Source: Desulfuribacillus stibiiarsenatis
Lineage (GTDB): Bacteria > Bacillota > Bacilli > Desulfuribacillales > Desulfuribacillaceae
Assembly: GCF_001742305.1 (NCBI RefSeq)
Contig: NZ_MJAT01000037.1
Location: 62,001-126,000, forward strand
Reading direction: 5' to 3'
Length of the DNA: 64,000 nucleotides
The translations under genes were made by a program, and so were the position numbers. Below, piece after piece: positions 28,212 to 37,313 of this stretch. Each line of letters starts with the position of its first letter. Positions within the stretch are counted from its first letter, which is position 1. The notes under the pieces are model-generated. The model did not search any database. It saw nothing but the letters and a program-made list of their open reading frames with translations, and was not told the origin of the DNA.

Positions 28212-29138
28212 TTGAGAATATTATTGCTTACTCTAATTTTTTTATTAACACCATCTATAGCCTGGTCCGCTAAGGAGGATCAAAGCTATAATATGGCAAA
28301 CATTAGAGTTGTTGTAAATGGGAGCCAAGTTAGTTTTGATCAAGAACCTATTATTGTCAATGATAGAATCCTAGTTCCTATACGTGCCATAGCTGAGTCT
28401 CTTGGAACCACCGTAGAGTGGCAAGAACCATATGTGATTATTACAAAAGGGGAGAAAAAAGTAACATTAACAATCAATTCCACGACAGCTTACAACGAAA
28501 ACAGGCAAGTATTTTTTATGGAACAACCACCGATTATTATCAACGGACGTACATTGGTATCTCTTCGTTTTGTGGCGGAAGCTCTTGGGGCAAGTGTCAC
28601 TTGGGACGATAACAACAAGGTAGTTACTATTATATCGGATGAGGACTTAGCAGGGTTAGAACAATCGATTGCAGGAGACAATTACTATAAGCTTTATGAC
28701 CCAATTATTGGTCCTTCTATAGGCCCTGCATATGAGGAAGCAGAACAGTATGTTTTGGAACAACGACTATTAAATCATATAAAAGAAATACAATACACTT
28801 ATATTCGTTTTAATGAGTTTGGAAGTTATAATACGATGGTTATAGGAAACGATGAAGTAGATAATGAAAAAGCTGTTTGGTTAGTCAAAGATAAGTATAC
28901 CGATGACATTACCGTAACAGGTTCGACTATACTTAAGGATGGTATTTCCCAAGAGATAGTTTTTTCTGTATTGAAAAACAAAGAAATTGATAGAGAGAGT
29001 ATTAGTAAAATATATATTGCTCCTTATGAAAAAAATCAAATCTATTGGTTTGTTATTGCAGAAAAGGGTGAAACGAAGTGTTATTACTGCTTAGATTTTT
29101 ACACGGGTGATATTGTTATAGAATTAAGCGTTAAATAG
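28212..29138 (+). CDS. Exported protein with copper-amine-oxidase N-terminal-like domain
   Basis: A 308-residue exported protein. It has a signal peptide (about 1-20, cleavage near AWSAKE), then a stalk domain of the copper amine oxidase N-terminal family in two repeats (residues ~30-75 and ~80-135). These carry the typical IIVNDRILVPIRAIAESLG and IIINGRTLVSLRFVAEALG patterns. The C-terminal ~170 residues have no family I recognise. These domains occur on surface proteins of Firmicutes and are not themselves oxidases. TTG 28212 with AAAGGAG upstream. It is the only intact gene in the island between the two yrzB repeats. Confidence 0.8.
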   Translation: MRILLLTLIFLLTPSIAWSAKEDQSYNMANIRVVVNGSQVSFDQEPIIVNDRILVPIRAIAESLGTTVEWQEPYVIITKGEKKVTLTINSTTAYNENRQVFFMEQPPIIINGRTLVSLRFVAEALGASVTWDDNNKVVTIISDEDLAGLEQSIAGDNYYKLYDPIIGPSIGPAYEEAEQYVLEQRLLNHIKEIQYTYIRFNEFGSYNTMVIGNDEVDNEKAVWLVKDKYTDDITVTGSTILKDGISQEIVFSVLKNKEIDRESISKIYIAPYEKNQIYWFVIAEKGETKCYYCLDFYTGDIVIELSVK

Positions 29139-29187
29139 CCCCTGCCTAGTCATTAAAGCACTGGTGTCTTCTGAGAAAAGCTAAGAT

Positions 29188-29398
29188 GGGAAACTCTTTG
29201 TTGCCTTTGTAGCACTGATTTATATATCTTACATCAAAAAGCATATGCAGGAATCTGGGTTATTCCGTGATTATACGGTTCAAACCCTCCTGGATAAGCT
29301 TGATATCATAGAATGCTATGAGAACCTTGGCCATGAGCGAAGTGCTATCAAAGCAAAAACAAATCTATGAAGCTTTGGGGATTATTCCACCGACATAG
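29188..29398 (+). pseudogene. IS1634-type transposase, C-terminal fragment (plus orientation)
   Basis: Translation from 29188 gives GKLFVAFVALIYISYIKKHM and continues QESGLFRDYT...LDIIECYENLGHE, the C-terminal signature of IS1634-family (IS4-related) DDE transposases. After about base 29340 the match continues in another frame (KQKQIYEALGIIPPT) to the TAG at 29396-29398, so it is frameshifted. The N-terminal and catalytic parts are absent on this strand. Confidence 0.7.
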
Positions 29399-30166
29399 TT
29401 ATGTGTTGGCGGGAATCCAGGTGACAATCAGCTTCTGTTCGAAATCATCCTCTTTTACCCAACGCCCCTTATAAAACATATGATCAGCATACACTTGCTC
29501 ATCAATCTTAGAAATGTCATAGCTCTTCTTATCTCCAACTAAGCCTCCAACCATCTGGTGATAGGGCCCATTCCTTTATTCTTTAATTTTTTGATCGACT
29601 GGGTCGTGATAAAAGCTCGGTCCCCTTTATCATTAAACTTTCTGTTATCCGTAGATGCTAGTCCCGAGTCCGTACAAACAATGAGCTTTGATAACTTGAA
29701 ATCCGATAGTATTTTTTGTTCTAAAGGTTTTAATGTAGTCTGCTCATTGGTATTTCCTTTGTTGATGGAAATCGCAAGGGAAATACCATCACCATCCATG
29801 AAAAGTCCCATCTGGACAATCGGATTCGGACCATGTTCCTTAGAATAACTGTATTGCTTTAGACCGTCCTCTTGTTCAATTTCAAAAAAATAATTCGTAC
29901 AGTCGAAATAGAGAATACCGCTATTTCTTTTGGATACATTGAGGCTATTTTTTGTACAACTCCGATTGAATAAAATCAGTTTCCTTAGCAATTACTTCAA
30001 GGGCTCGATAGACATGTTGAATTTCGAAATCGGGTTGTTCCATAAGCTTTGAAGATAATTGATGGGTAGCAAGCTTTGTAGAGGGGAATAGAATCTTGCC
30101 GTATAGCAAAGCCCTGTTTTCAAGACTTGCAATGATTTGGACATTTATGTAACAGTCAAATATCCG
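29399..30166 (-). pseudogene. IS1634-type transposase, central fragment (minus orientation)
   Basis: Read on the minus strand, the pieces match the middle of an IS1634-family transposase. The order is LLYGKILFPSTKLATHQLSS, QPDFEIQHVYRALEVIAKET, then in another frame GILYFDCTNYFFEIEQEDGL, QMGLFMDGDGISLAIS, VCTDSGLASTDNRKFN. In a third frame comes YDISKIDEQVYADHMFYKGR up to IPANT. The first DDE Asp (FDCTNY) and second Asp (CTDSGL) are visible. At least two frameshifts break it, and both ends are missing. The upstream end stops exactly at the right yrzB repeat. Confidence 0.8.
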
Positions 30167-30315
30167 ACAAGAAATCGAAGATGATGCAGAGTGGGATAAA
30201 GTAGCTGCAGAATACGATAAATTAGCAGAAGAAGACGAACAATAGTACAATAAAAAGAGGCGCTTTTACAGCGTCTATTTTTGCGTCTCAGAGAATGTAT
30301 AGCTTTTTTCTCTAA
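30167..30315 (+). repeat. Direct repeat, right copy: yrzB 3' end plus terminator
   Basis: Partner of 26361-26527. It includes the terminator GAGGCGCTTTTACAGCGTCT with T-run (about 30254-30282) and ends in TTTTTTCTCTAATA before the mltG upstream region. It lacks the 12-base tandem duplication found in the left copy. Confidence 0.85.
30168..30245 (+). pseudogene. yrzB 3' fragment (about 25 codons)
   Basis: In-frame remnant ending ...WDKVAAEYDKLAEEDEQ and TAG at 30243-30245. It has no start or promoter and corresponds to the last residues of the intact yrzB at 26122-26439. Confidence 0.85.
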
Positions 30316-30424
30316 TAGGATAAAAAATATATTATTTTAATGGATATTCATAAAGTATTCATGATAAAATGGAATAAATATATGCTAATATAGCTGAAAT
30401 TTACGAAGAAATCGGAGATTTTCA

Positions 30425-31477
30425 ATGAATCAAACAATCATAAAATATATCATGATAGCTCTCGCAACTTTAATACTTGTGTTAGGAATAGGAAGTTACA
30501 TTGCATATCAACATTTTTTAGACGAGATTAAACCCGTTGAAGGAAGTGCAATTGTAGAGCTTACGATTCCTAAAGGAACCAGTATAATGAAAACGGCAGC
30601 TATACTCCACGAAAATGGACTAATTAAAAATGCAAACTATTTTATTTATTATATCAAATGGAAACACAGCGGAATTCAATTCATAGCAGGCGATTACCGT
30701 TTACAACAGGGGAGCACTGTTGACGAGATTTTACGCTCTTTAAGCTCTGGTGAAGTAGTCCGTAATACCATCCGATTCACCATACCTGAAGGTTATACAG
30801 TAGAACAAACGGCAGCTAAATTAGCCGCTGAGGGATTCGTTAATGAAGAGAAATTTTTGGAAGCAGCAGATGCTTTAGATTACAACTATTGGTTTATATC
30901 GGAGATACCAACAGATACACCCTCGAAATACAATTTAGAAGGCTTTTTATTCCCTGAGACCTATGAAATGGTACAAGGATCTACAGAAAGACAGATCATA
31001 GAACGTATGTTAAGCCAGTTTGAAAAAGAATTTATTCAAGACTGGAAAACAGAATTACAGGAAAAGGGAATTTCCCTGTACGAGACAATGATTATGGCTT
31101 CTATTGTCGAACGTGAAGCGATGGTGGATAAAGAACGTGCTAAGATCGCAGGTGTGTTTTATAACCGCTTGAGAACAAGCCCATCATGGAAATTAGAGTC
31201 TTGTGCGACTGTCCAATATGCATTGGGGAAACAAAAAGCACGGATTACATTTGCTGATCTTGAAATTGATAGTCCTTTTAACACGTATAAACATGAGGGA
31301 TTACCACCAGCACCAATCGCAAGTCCTGGGAGGGCCTCTATCCGAGCTGCTGTCCTACCAGAACAACATGACTATTTCTTTTTTGTTACTAAGAAAGACG
31401 GATCTAATGAACATCACTTCTCGAAGACCCTTTCGGAACATTTGAAGAACGATGCTCAGAGTAGGGGTTCTTGGTAA
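30425..31477 (+). CDS. mltG: Endolytic transglycosylase MltG
   Basis: A 350-residue membrane-anchored lytic transglycosylase that cleaves nascent glycan strands and sets their length. It has an N-terminal transmembrane anchor (8-30), a LysM-like domain (about 45-105) with the YceG-type segment IPKGTSIMKTAAILHENGL, and the catalytic YceG domain. The catalytic Glu is E229 in ASIVEREAMV, and NLEGFLFPETYE and TYKHEGLPPAPIASPG are conserved family sequences. Start ATG 30425, with GGAG upstream. In the ancestral order it follows yrzB directly; the island has separated them. Confidence 0.94.
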   Translation: MNQTIIKYIMIALATLILVLGIGSYIAYQHFLDEIKPVEGSAIVELTIPKGTSIMKTAAILHENGLIKNANYFIYYIKWKHSGIQFIAGDYRLQQGSTVDEILRSLSSGEVVRNTIRFTIPEGYTVEQTAAKLAAEGFVNEEKFLEAADALDYNYWFISEIPTDTPSKYNLEGFLFPETYEMVQGSTERQIIERMLSQFEKEFIQDWKTELQEKGISLYETMIMASIVEREAMVDKERAKIAGVFYNRLRTSPSWKLESCATVQYALGKQKARITFADLEIDSPFNTYKHEGLPPAPIASPGRASIRAAVLPEQHDYFFFVTKKDGSNEHHFSKTLSEHLKNDAQSRGSW

Positions 31478-31556
31478 GCAATGCTTTAAAATTAGTAAGT
31501 ATTGTATTTCAAGCAATTCATTTCACTTATATATAAATTAACGAGGAGATGAGGCT

Positions 31557-33251
31557 ATGCAAGTATTTTCAGGCTTACGGGGAAAAATGATTATTGCGAT
31601 TATTCTAGTTGTTGTTGTGAACATGGCAATTGTTATGGGATTCTTACAGTTTATACTAAAAGAAAGCGGCGAAAGTGCTGCGCAAATCAAGGCAAAGTCT
31701 GATTTAGCAACAGGTAGAGCGATTATCGAAGCTACTTACCCAGGTGACTGGGAGGTTCGTGGGGAGCAACTGTATAAAGGTAACATATTAATGAATGAGC
31801 ATTTCGAAATCGTTGATTACATTGGGCAACTTACTGGCAATACAGTAACAATTTTTTTAGGCGATACGAGAATCACTACAAACGTAATCACCAAGGAAGG
31901 AAAACGTGCGGTAGGTACACAAATCTCTGAAACAGTAGGAAATGCAGTTCTTAAACGTGGAGAAACGTACGTAGGAGAAGCAGATGTAGTAGGGCACATC
32001 TATCAGACAGCTTACGAGCCAATTCGTAACAAAGCAGGAGATATTATCGGAATTTGGTATGTAGGTACATCCAAAGAATTCGTATCAAACATGGTTTGGA
32101 CAACACAAAAAGGGATGATATATATTGCCCTTGGTGCAATTGTAATCTCTATTCTTCAAGCGATTTTTGTCGCAAATAACTTTGCAAAGGCGATTCAGAA
32201 GATAGCTGAAGGAATCTCTTTAGCGGCGAACCGTAATTTTAGCCATCGCATCCAAATGAACAGAAAAGATGAGATTGGTGAATTAGCTACAGCATATAAC
32301 TCCATGGCAGAGAAAATCGGAACATTGATCAATGAAGTAAGGGACAGCGCTACGTTAGTCCTTGAATCGGCTACTGATTTAGATATTGCTTCTAGCGAAC
32401 AAGCAACTGCTAGCGAAAGTATCGCTGCTACAGTTGATGAAATATCGAATGGTGCAGGTATGCAATCGAATGCTACGGAAGATACGGTGAGAATCGTAAC
32501 GAATATTAACGAACGTATTACAAAAATTGCAGATAACGCAACAGAAGCATTCAATAGTTCGAATCAGTCGGTAAAGATGGCAGATGACGGAAAAGGGAAA
32601 ATTGCTGGTTCAATCACACAAATGGAGCAAATCAACAAGAAGAGTCATGACACAGCAATGATTATGAAGAATTTAAGTGAACGTTCCGGACAAATCGGCA
32701 ATATTATTGGTTTGATTTCTAATATTGCGGAACAAACGAATCTTTTAGCATTAAACGCGAGTATTGAAGCAGCGCGCGCAGGTGAACATGGACGTGGCTT
32801 TGCAGTTGTTGCCGATGAGGTACGTAAATTAGCAGAACAATCATCCCAAGCGACAGGCCAAATTGGTGGCTTGATTCAAGATATACAGAACGAAGTAGAA
32901 AAGGCAGTAAAAGAAGTGGAAGGAAACGTACATAGTATCGAGAGTGGAGTGGCAAGTGTTCGGGAAGCAGGTAATTTCTTCGAAGACTTAAGAAACTCTT
33001 CCAATGATGTGAGTCTGAAGATTAAAGAAATTAGCGATTCCGTACTCAATATTCAAAATGTTACGAAGGATTTAGTCTACAAGGTTGATGAGATTAACGA
33101 AATTGCTAGACAAACGGCCATAGGTACAGAAAGCATGGCTTCTATGTCAGAAGAACAAAGTGCAACATTACAAGAAATCAGCGCTACGGTTAGTCAAATG
33201 AGAAAGACTACAGAAGATTTGAAAAACCAAGTCGATTGTTTTAATTGCTAG
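31557..33251 (+). CDS. Methyl-accepting chemotaxis protein with single-Cache sensor
   Basis: A 564-residue chemoreceptor. The first transmembrane helix covers about 10-32, and the extracytoplasmic single-Cache domain about 35-180 (with [17 protein letters not shown] and [20 protein letters not shown], features of sCache_3). The second helix is about 188-207, then a HAMP domain, then the signalling bundle with the hairpin tip around [21 protein letters not shown]. The last residues (VDCFNC) replace the usual adaptation tail. The ligand is unknown. Preceded by GAGGAGATGAGG. It sits between mltG and trmR, where B. subtilis has no receptor gene. Confidence 0.95.
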   Translation: MQVFSGLRGKMIIAIILVVVVNMAIVMGFLQFILKESGESAAQIKAKSDLATGRAIIEATYPGDWEVRGEQLYKGNILMNEHFEIVDYIGQLTGNTVTIFLGDTRITTNVITKEGKRAVGTQISETVGNAVLKRGETYVGEADVVGHIYQTAYEPIRNKAGDIIGIWYVGTSKEFVSNMVWTTQKGMIYIALGAIVISILQAIFVANNFAKAIQKIAEGISLAANRNFSHRIQMNRKDEIGELATAYNSMAEKIGTLINEVRDSATLVLESATDLDIASSEQATASESIAATVDEISNGAGMQSNATEDTVRIVTNINERITKIADNATEAFNSSNQSVKMADDGKGKIAGSITQMEQINKKSHDTAMIMKNLSERSGQIGNIIGLISNIAEQTNLLALNASIEAARAGEHGRGFAVVADEVRKLAEQSSQATGQIGGLIQDIQNEVEKAVKEVEGNVHSIESGVASVREAGNFFEDLRNSSNDVSLKIKEISDSVLNIQNVTKDLVYKVDEINEIARQTAIGTESMASMSEEQSATLQEISATVSQMRKTTEDLKNQVDCFNC

Positions 33252-33257
33252 TATAAG

Positions 33258-33297
33258 CAGTAATGGGTCATAAAGAGGCTCATTACTGTTTTTTTGA
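33258..33297 (+). terminator. Terminator after the chemoreceptor
   Basis: AGTAATGGGT pairs imperfectly with GGCTCATTACT, followed by TGTTTTTTT. Confidence 0.8.
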
Positions 33298-33386
33298 CCG
33301 AATCATCAAGTTCGTACCATTCGCAAGATGAATGCGATTATGATATATTAGATTCAATTGAAAAAGGACAAAAGGTGGTTAGATGA

Positions 33387-34037
33387 TTGATAGATAGTCA
33401 ATTAGTTACATACATACAAGGATTACAACCTATTAGAAAACCAATCTACACACAACTTGAATCGATTGCGAAAGAGGAAGGAATCCCGATTATTTATCCA
33501 GAAACGGGATATTTTCTAGAATTACTATGTAAAATTCAACAGCCGAAACGCATCCTTGAGGTAGGAACAGCCGTTGGCTATTCAGCGCTATGGATGTTAG
33601 ATGCGACGAACGCAGTGATTGATACGATTGAGATTGATTCGGAACGTGTAAAGCGTGCCCAACAGTTGTTCGAAGAAAATCACTATGCCAATCGCATTAA
33701 AGTTCATGAGGGGGATGCAATTGATGTTCTCCCTATTCTTGCCCAAGATATGCAGTATGACTTTGTATTTATTGATGCGGCAAAGGGGCAATATGTGAAA
33801 TACTTTGATGTCATCGATCAAATGACTAGTAAGGGTGCGATTGTTGTCACGGATAATGTGTTTTTTCACGGAATGGTACCTGGAATTGTGGAACCAACGA
33901 AAAAGCTTGCTTCCCTGGTAAAGAAAATACAGTCCTATAACGTGAAACTACAGCATCTAGAAAATTGGCATACGACATTTTATTCCATTGGTGATGGAAT
34001 TGCTGTAAGTATAAAAATAAGCGATACAAACGATTGA
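33387..34037 (+). CDS. trmR: tRNA 5-hydroxyuridine methyltransferase TrmR (YrrM)
   Basis: A 216-residue class I SAM-dependent O-methyltransferase with motif I LEVGTAVGYSALWM (residues ~51-64), the acidic IEIDSERV after beta-2, and YDFVFIDAAKGQYVKYFD with the metal-binding Asp. In B. subtilis YrrM (TrmR) methylates 5-hydroxyuridine at tRNA position 34 to 5-methoxyuridine. The adjacent U32-family gene supplies the hydroxylation, which supports this assignment over a catechol methyltransferase. TTG 33387 with AAGGTGG at 33372-33378; the ATG at 33383 is out of frame. Confidence 0.9.
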   Translation: MIDSQLVTYIQGLQPIRKPIYTQLESIAKEEGIPIIYPETGYFLELLCKIQQPKRILEVGTAVGYSALWMLDATNAVIDTIEIDSERVKRAQQLFEENHYANRIKVHEGDAIDVLPILAQDMQYDFVFIDAAKGQYVKYFDVIDQMTSKGAIVVTDNVFFHGMVPGIVEPTKKLASLVKKIQSYNVKLQHLENWHTTFYSIGDGIAVSIKISDTND

Positions 34038-34052
34038 TAGGAAAGGGTACCT

Positions 34053-35309
34053 TTGAACATGAAGAAACCAGAGCTTTTATCGCCTGCTGGCAACTTAGAA
34101 AAATTAAAAATGGCAGTACGCTATGGGGCAGACGCGGTCTATATAGCAGGAGAACGATTTGGGTTACGTAAAGCGGCGGGGAATTTTACATTCCAAGACA
34201 TGCGTGAGGGAGTAGAGTTTGCCCATTCACATCAAGCGAAGGTTTATGTGGCAGCCAATATCATTGCACATAATGATGACCTGGTAGGATTAGATGAATA
34301 TCTCATAGAAGTTGCCAAAACAGGGATTGATGCCATTATCTTCGCAGATCCTGCAATCTATATGGCAGCGAAACGAGTGATCCCAGAGATGCCTTTGCAT
34401 GTCAGCACACAAGCAAGCACAACAAACTGGCAGACTGTAAAATTCTGGGCGGACTTAGGTGTTGAGAGGGTCGTATTAGCCAGAGAACTATCGCTACAAG
34501 AGATTACTGAGGTTCACAAAAATGTAAACACAGAAATTGAGTGCTTCGTCCACGGTGCAATGTGTGTAGCATATTCTGGTCGATGCTTACTCTCTAATTA
34601 TATGGCGAATCGTGATGCAAATAGGGGCGGGTGTGCTCAATCGTGTCGTTGGAATTATTCCGTCGCCACAGAGCAAAACATAGAGCATGCAAACGAGCAG
34701 TCACAAAAGCAGTGGTCACTGAAGACAGAAGGGCACTATCTGATGAACTCTCGTGATTTATGTATGGTGGAACATATCCCAGAGATGATTCAAGCGGGAA
34801 TTACTAGCTTTAAGATTGAGGGTAGAATGAAGAGCATCCACTATGTTGCTACAGTAACGAATGTGTATCGACAAGCGATAGACTTATATTTACAGAACCC
34901 AGATGCATACAAAGTTGACCCCAATTGGATTAAGGAAATCCAAAAGGCATCTCATCGACCGTTAAGTACAGGATTTTATCTCCAAAAGCCTACGGAAAAA
35001 GAGCAAATGTATCGGGCGGGTGAACAGTTCCGCAGATATGACTTTGTTGGTATGGTAATGGAGTATAATGAGGAGACAAGAATTGCAACGGTAGAACAGA
35101 GAAATAATTTTAAAGTTGGCGATGAGCTGGAGGTTGTGAGTCCGGGAGGAGTACATTTCCAACAACTAATACATTGGATTACTAACGCTAAGGGTGAACA
35201 GGTAGATGTAGCACCACATCCGTTAGAAATTGTATATATTCCGATGGATCAGCCTGTAAAACCATATTCATTATTTAGGAAAGAAAGTTCAATATCTGTA
35301 GACGCATAA
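34053..35309 (+). CDS. trhP: U32-family tRNA uridine hydroxylation protein (TrhP/YrrO)
   Basis: A 418-residue protein of the peptidase U32 family. The N-terminal TIM-barrel-like region starts PELLSPAGNLEKLKMAVRYG, and the Cys residues that bind an iron-sulfur cluster in related proteins lie in AMCVAYSGRCLLSN and GGCAQSCRW. Related TrhP proteins use prephenate to install 5-hydroxyuridine at U34; the neighbour TrmR then methylates it. B. subtilis has two subunits (YrrN and YrrO) side by side; only the YrrO-like one is here. TTG 34053 is 6 bases before an in-frame ATG; either could be used. Confidence 0.9.
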   Translation: MNMKKPELLSPAGNLEKLKMAVRYGADAVYIAGERFGLRKAAGNFTFQDMREGVEFAHSHQAKVYVAANIIAHNDDLVGLDEYLIEVAKTGIDAIIFADPAIYMAAKRVIPEMPLHVSTQASTTNWQTVKFWADLGVERVVLARELSLQEITEVHKNVNTEIECFVHGAMCVAYSGRCLLSNYMANRDANRGGCAQSCRWNYSVATEQNIEHANEQSQKQWSLKTEGHYLMNSRDLCMVEHIPEMIQAGITSFKIEGRMKSIHYVATVTNVYRQAIDLYLQNPDAYKVDPNWIKEIQKASHRPLSTGFYLQKPTEKEQMYRAGEQFRRYDFVGMVMEYNEETRIATVEQRNNFKVGDELEVVSPGGVHFQQLIHWITNAKGEQVDVAPHPLEIVYIPMDQPVKPYSLFRKESSISVDA

Positions 35310-35316
35310 AGTTTAT

Positions 35317-35359
35317 CCCCTGACCTCATTGGCGATACTGAGGTTACAGGGGGTTTTTT
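35317..35359 (+). terminator. Terminator-like hairpin holding the PBP gene's Shine-Dalgarno
   Basis: CCCCTG-a-CCTCA (35317-35328) pairs with TGAGG-tta-CAGGGG (35339-35352), followed by GTTTTTT. The AGGGGG in the 3' arm is the only plausible ribosome site for ATG 35360, which follows the T-run directly. Confidence 0.8.
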
Positions 35360-37150
35360 ATGGACTGGAACAATGATCTTCATCGTAAGAATATTAGGAG
35401 ATTAGTATCTTTACTATTCTCATTTTCAATACTACTAACTATCATCTTAGCGCACATAGGATATATTCAACTGTTTGCCAAAAACGATTACCAGGGGATT
35501 AATCTCGTGAGTAAATCAATCGAGCAGCGTTCACGTTCTGTTACTTTAGATATTGGTCGTGGGGATATCTTAGATCGAAAGGGACTTTCCTTTACAGGTT
35601 TTGAGAGAGAAGCAATTCTTGTACTTCCTAAGAGGAAAGAACAGTTAGCGCTTGAAAAGAAGCAAATCGAAGAGTTAGCAAGCATATTAACAATTGACGA
35701 AGCATTACTATTTAATAGATTCGCGACGATTCGATTACCGGAACTACTAAAGATTAATCAGAAAGTTGTGTATATTAACGAAGCACAGAAACAGAAAATC
35801 GAGGCCTTGAAACTATCGGGTATTTTTTTTGCTGACCACAAAGAACGATACACAGATGAAATGATTGCAAGGCATGTGGTGGGTTTCATTGGACAAGATC
35901 CGAGTCTGTTACAAGCTAAGTATAAGAAATACATAGAAAACGGTGTCTTCTCAGAGCGTGATTTAGTAGGGAAATCTGGATTAGAAAGGACCTACGAATT
36001 GGATGTGAAAAGTGAAGGAGACTCGCGAATCTCCTATTACATATATCAAGACCGCAATCAACAGCTACACCCCTACTATGGTTTAGGCATTCGACTATAT
36101 GAAAACGACAATCCATACCGCCCTGCCAAAATTGTAACAACACTCGATTTCGAAATGCAGCAATCAGCAGAACGATTACTAGACTCCTATCAAGTGGAAA
36201 AAGGGTCCATCGTAGTTCAAGACATGGAAAATGGCGATGTTTTAGTGATGGCTAGTAGACCGAATTATAACCCCAATCAAATAGAAATTGAAAAATATAA
36301 CGATACGAAAAACCGAGCTGTAGCAGCTTTGTTTCCAGGATCTGTGTTTAAGATTGTGATTGCAGCGGCCGCATTAGAAGAAGGGATTGTTTCTTTACAA
36401 GATCGATTTGATTGTGAGGGGCATTTAGAGTTTGCTAATGGAGAAAAGCTAAAGTGTTGGAAAGAACACGGGCATTTATCGTTGATTGATGCGTTTGCAG
36501 AGTCGTGTAATGTTACATTTGCAAAGCTAGCGATTGAAATTGGTAGAGACAAAATAGAGAAATATGCGCAAGCTTTTGGACTGGGCTCGACAATCAGTTA
36601 TTATGATTCCAATCGCGGGATTCCACAAATCTATCAAGAAGAGCATGGTCAAATCTTTCGAATCGAAGGAAAGAATGAGCAGTTGATTGCGAACACTGCC
36701 ATAGGACAGCAGGATGTGCAGATTACTCCACTTCAGGCATCGAATATGTTGGTTACTATTATGAATCATGGGAGAATCTATCAGCCACGACTTGTTCAAG
36801 AAATTCGTGGAAAAAATGGTTATCTAATTCAAGCGTATCATACCCAATATAAAACTCCTGGATTAATTAGCAGACATACATTCTACCAATTGAGTAAACT
36901 ACTAGAGGCAGTTGTACAAAAAGGGACAGCTACCACTATTGGAGAAGCAGGAATCTTAGCAGGGGGAAAGACTGGGACTGCTGAAATAGGAAAAACAGGG
37001 AATGTCCATCGCTGGTTTGTAGCATATTACCCAGCGAATAAGCCAAAATATTCAATAAGCATTGTTGTAGAAGATGTAAGGTCCTATGAACAAATAGGTA
37101 CTCCGACCAATCTTTTTAAAGATTTCATTATTAATACTCTAAATCAATAA
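35360..37150 (+). CDS. Class B penicillin-binding protein (peptidoglycan transpeptidase)
   Basis: A 596-residue membrane-bound D,D-transpeptidase. It has an N-terminal membrane anchor (about 13-35), a dimerisation/pedestal domain with RGDILDRKG, and a penicillin-binding domain. The active-site motifs are S328-x-x-K331 (PGSVFK), S382-C-N384 and K537-T-G539. The layout resembles the spore-associated PbpI/YrrR in B. subtilis, which lies in the same neighbourhood, and SpoVD/FtsI-type PBPs. A precise cell-cycle or sporulation role cannot be told from sequence. Its start codon lies directly after a terminator-like hairpin. Confidence 0.92.
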   Translation: MDWNNDLHRKNIRRLVSLLFSFSILLTIILAHIGYIQLFAKNDYQGINLVSKSIEQRSRSVTLDIGRGDILDRKGLSFTGFEREAILVLPKRKEQLALEKKQIEELASILTIDEALLFNRFATIRLPELLKINQKVVYINEAQKQKIEALKLSGIFFADHKERYTDEMIARHVVGFIGQDPSLLQAKYKKYIENGVFSERDLVGKSGLERTYELDVKSEGDSRISYYIYQDRNQQLHPYYGLGIRLYENDNPYRPAKIVTTLDFEMQQSAERLLDSYQVEKGSIVVQDMENGDVLVMASRPNYNPNQIEIEKYNDTKNRAVAALFPGSVFKIVIAAAALEEGIVSLQDRFDCEGHLEFANGEKLKCWKEHGHLSLIDAFAESCNVTFAKLAIEIGRDKIEKYAQAFGLGSTISYYDSNRGIPQIYQEEHGQIFRIEGKNEQLIANTAIGQQDVQITPLQASNMLVTIMNHGRIYQPRLVQEIRGKNGYLIQAYHTQYKTPGLISRHTFYQLSKLLEAVVQKGTATTIGEAGILAGGKTGTAEIGKTGNVHRWFVAYYPANKPKYSISIVVEDVRSYEQIGTPTNLFKDFIINTLNQ

Positions 37151-37313
37151 TACATGAATATACTGTTATAAAAATTCATTCGTTAAAATATAATTCTTTA
37201 GTGTGATAAAGTGACATACTTCGACACGACATATTTAGTAGAATATTGATTACTGGGCTATATTTTTAAGTAATAATATCTTTATTCTCCAAAGCCATAA
37301 GGAGGTAAATAGT

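Noticed and set aside
29539-30250. Two separate minus-strand hypothetical genes
   Set aside because: Both are frames of a single broken transposase; part of the upstream one is merely antisense to the yrzB repeat.
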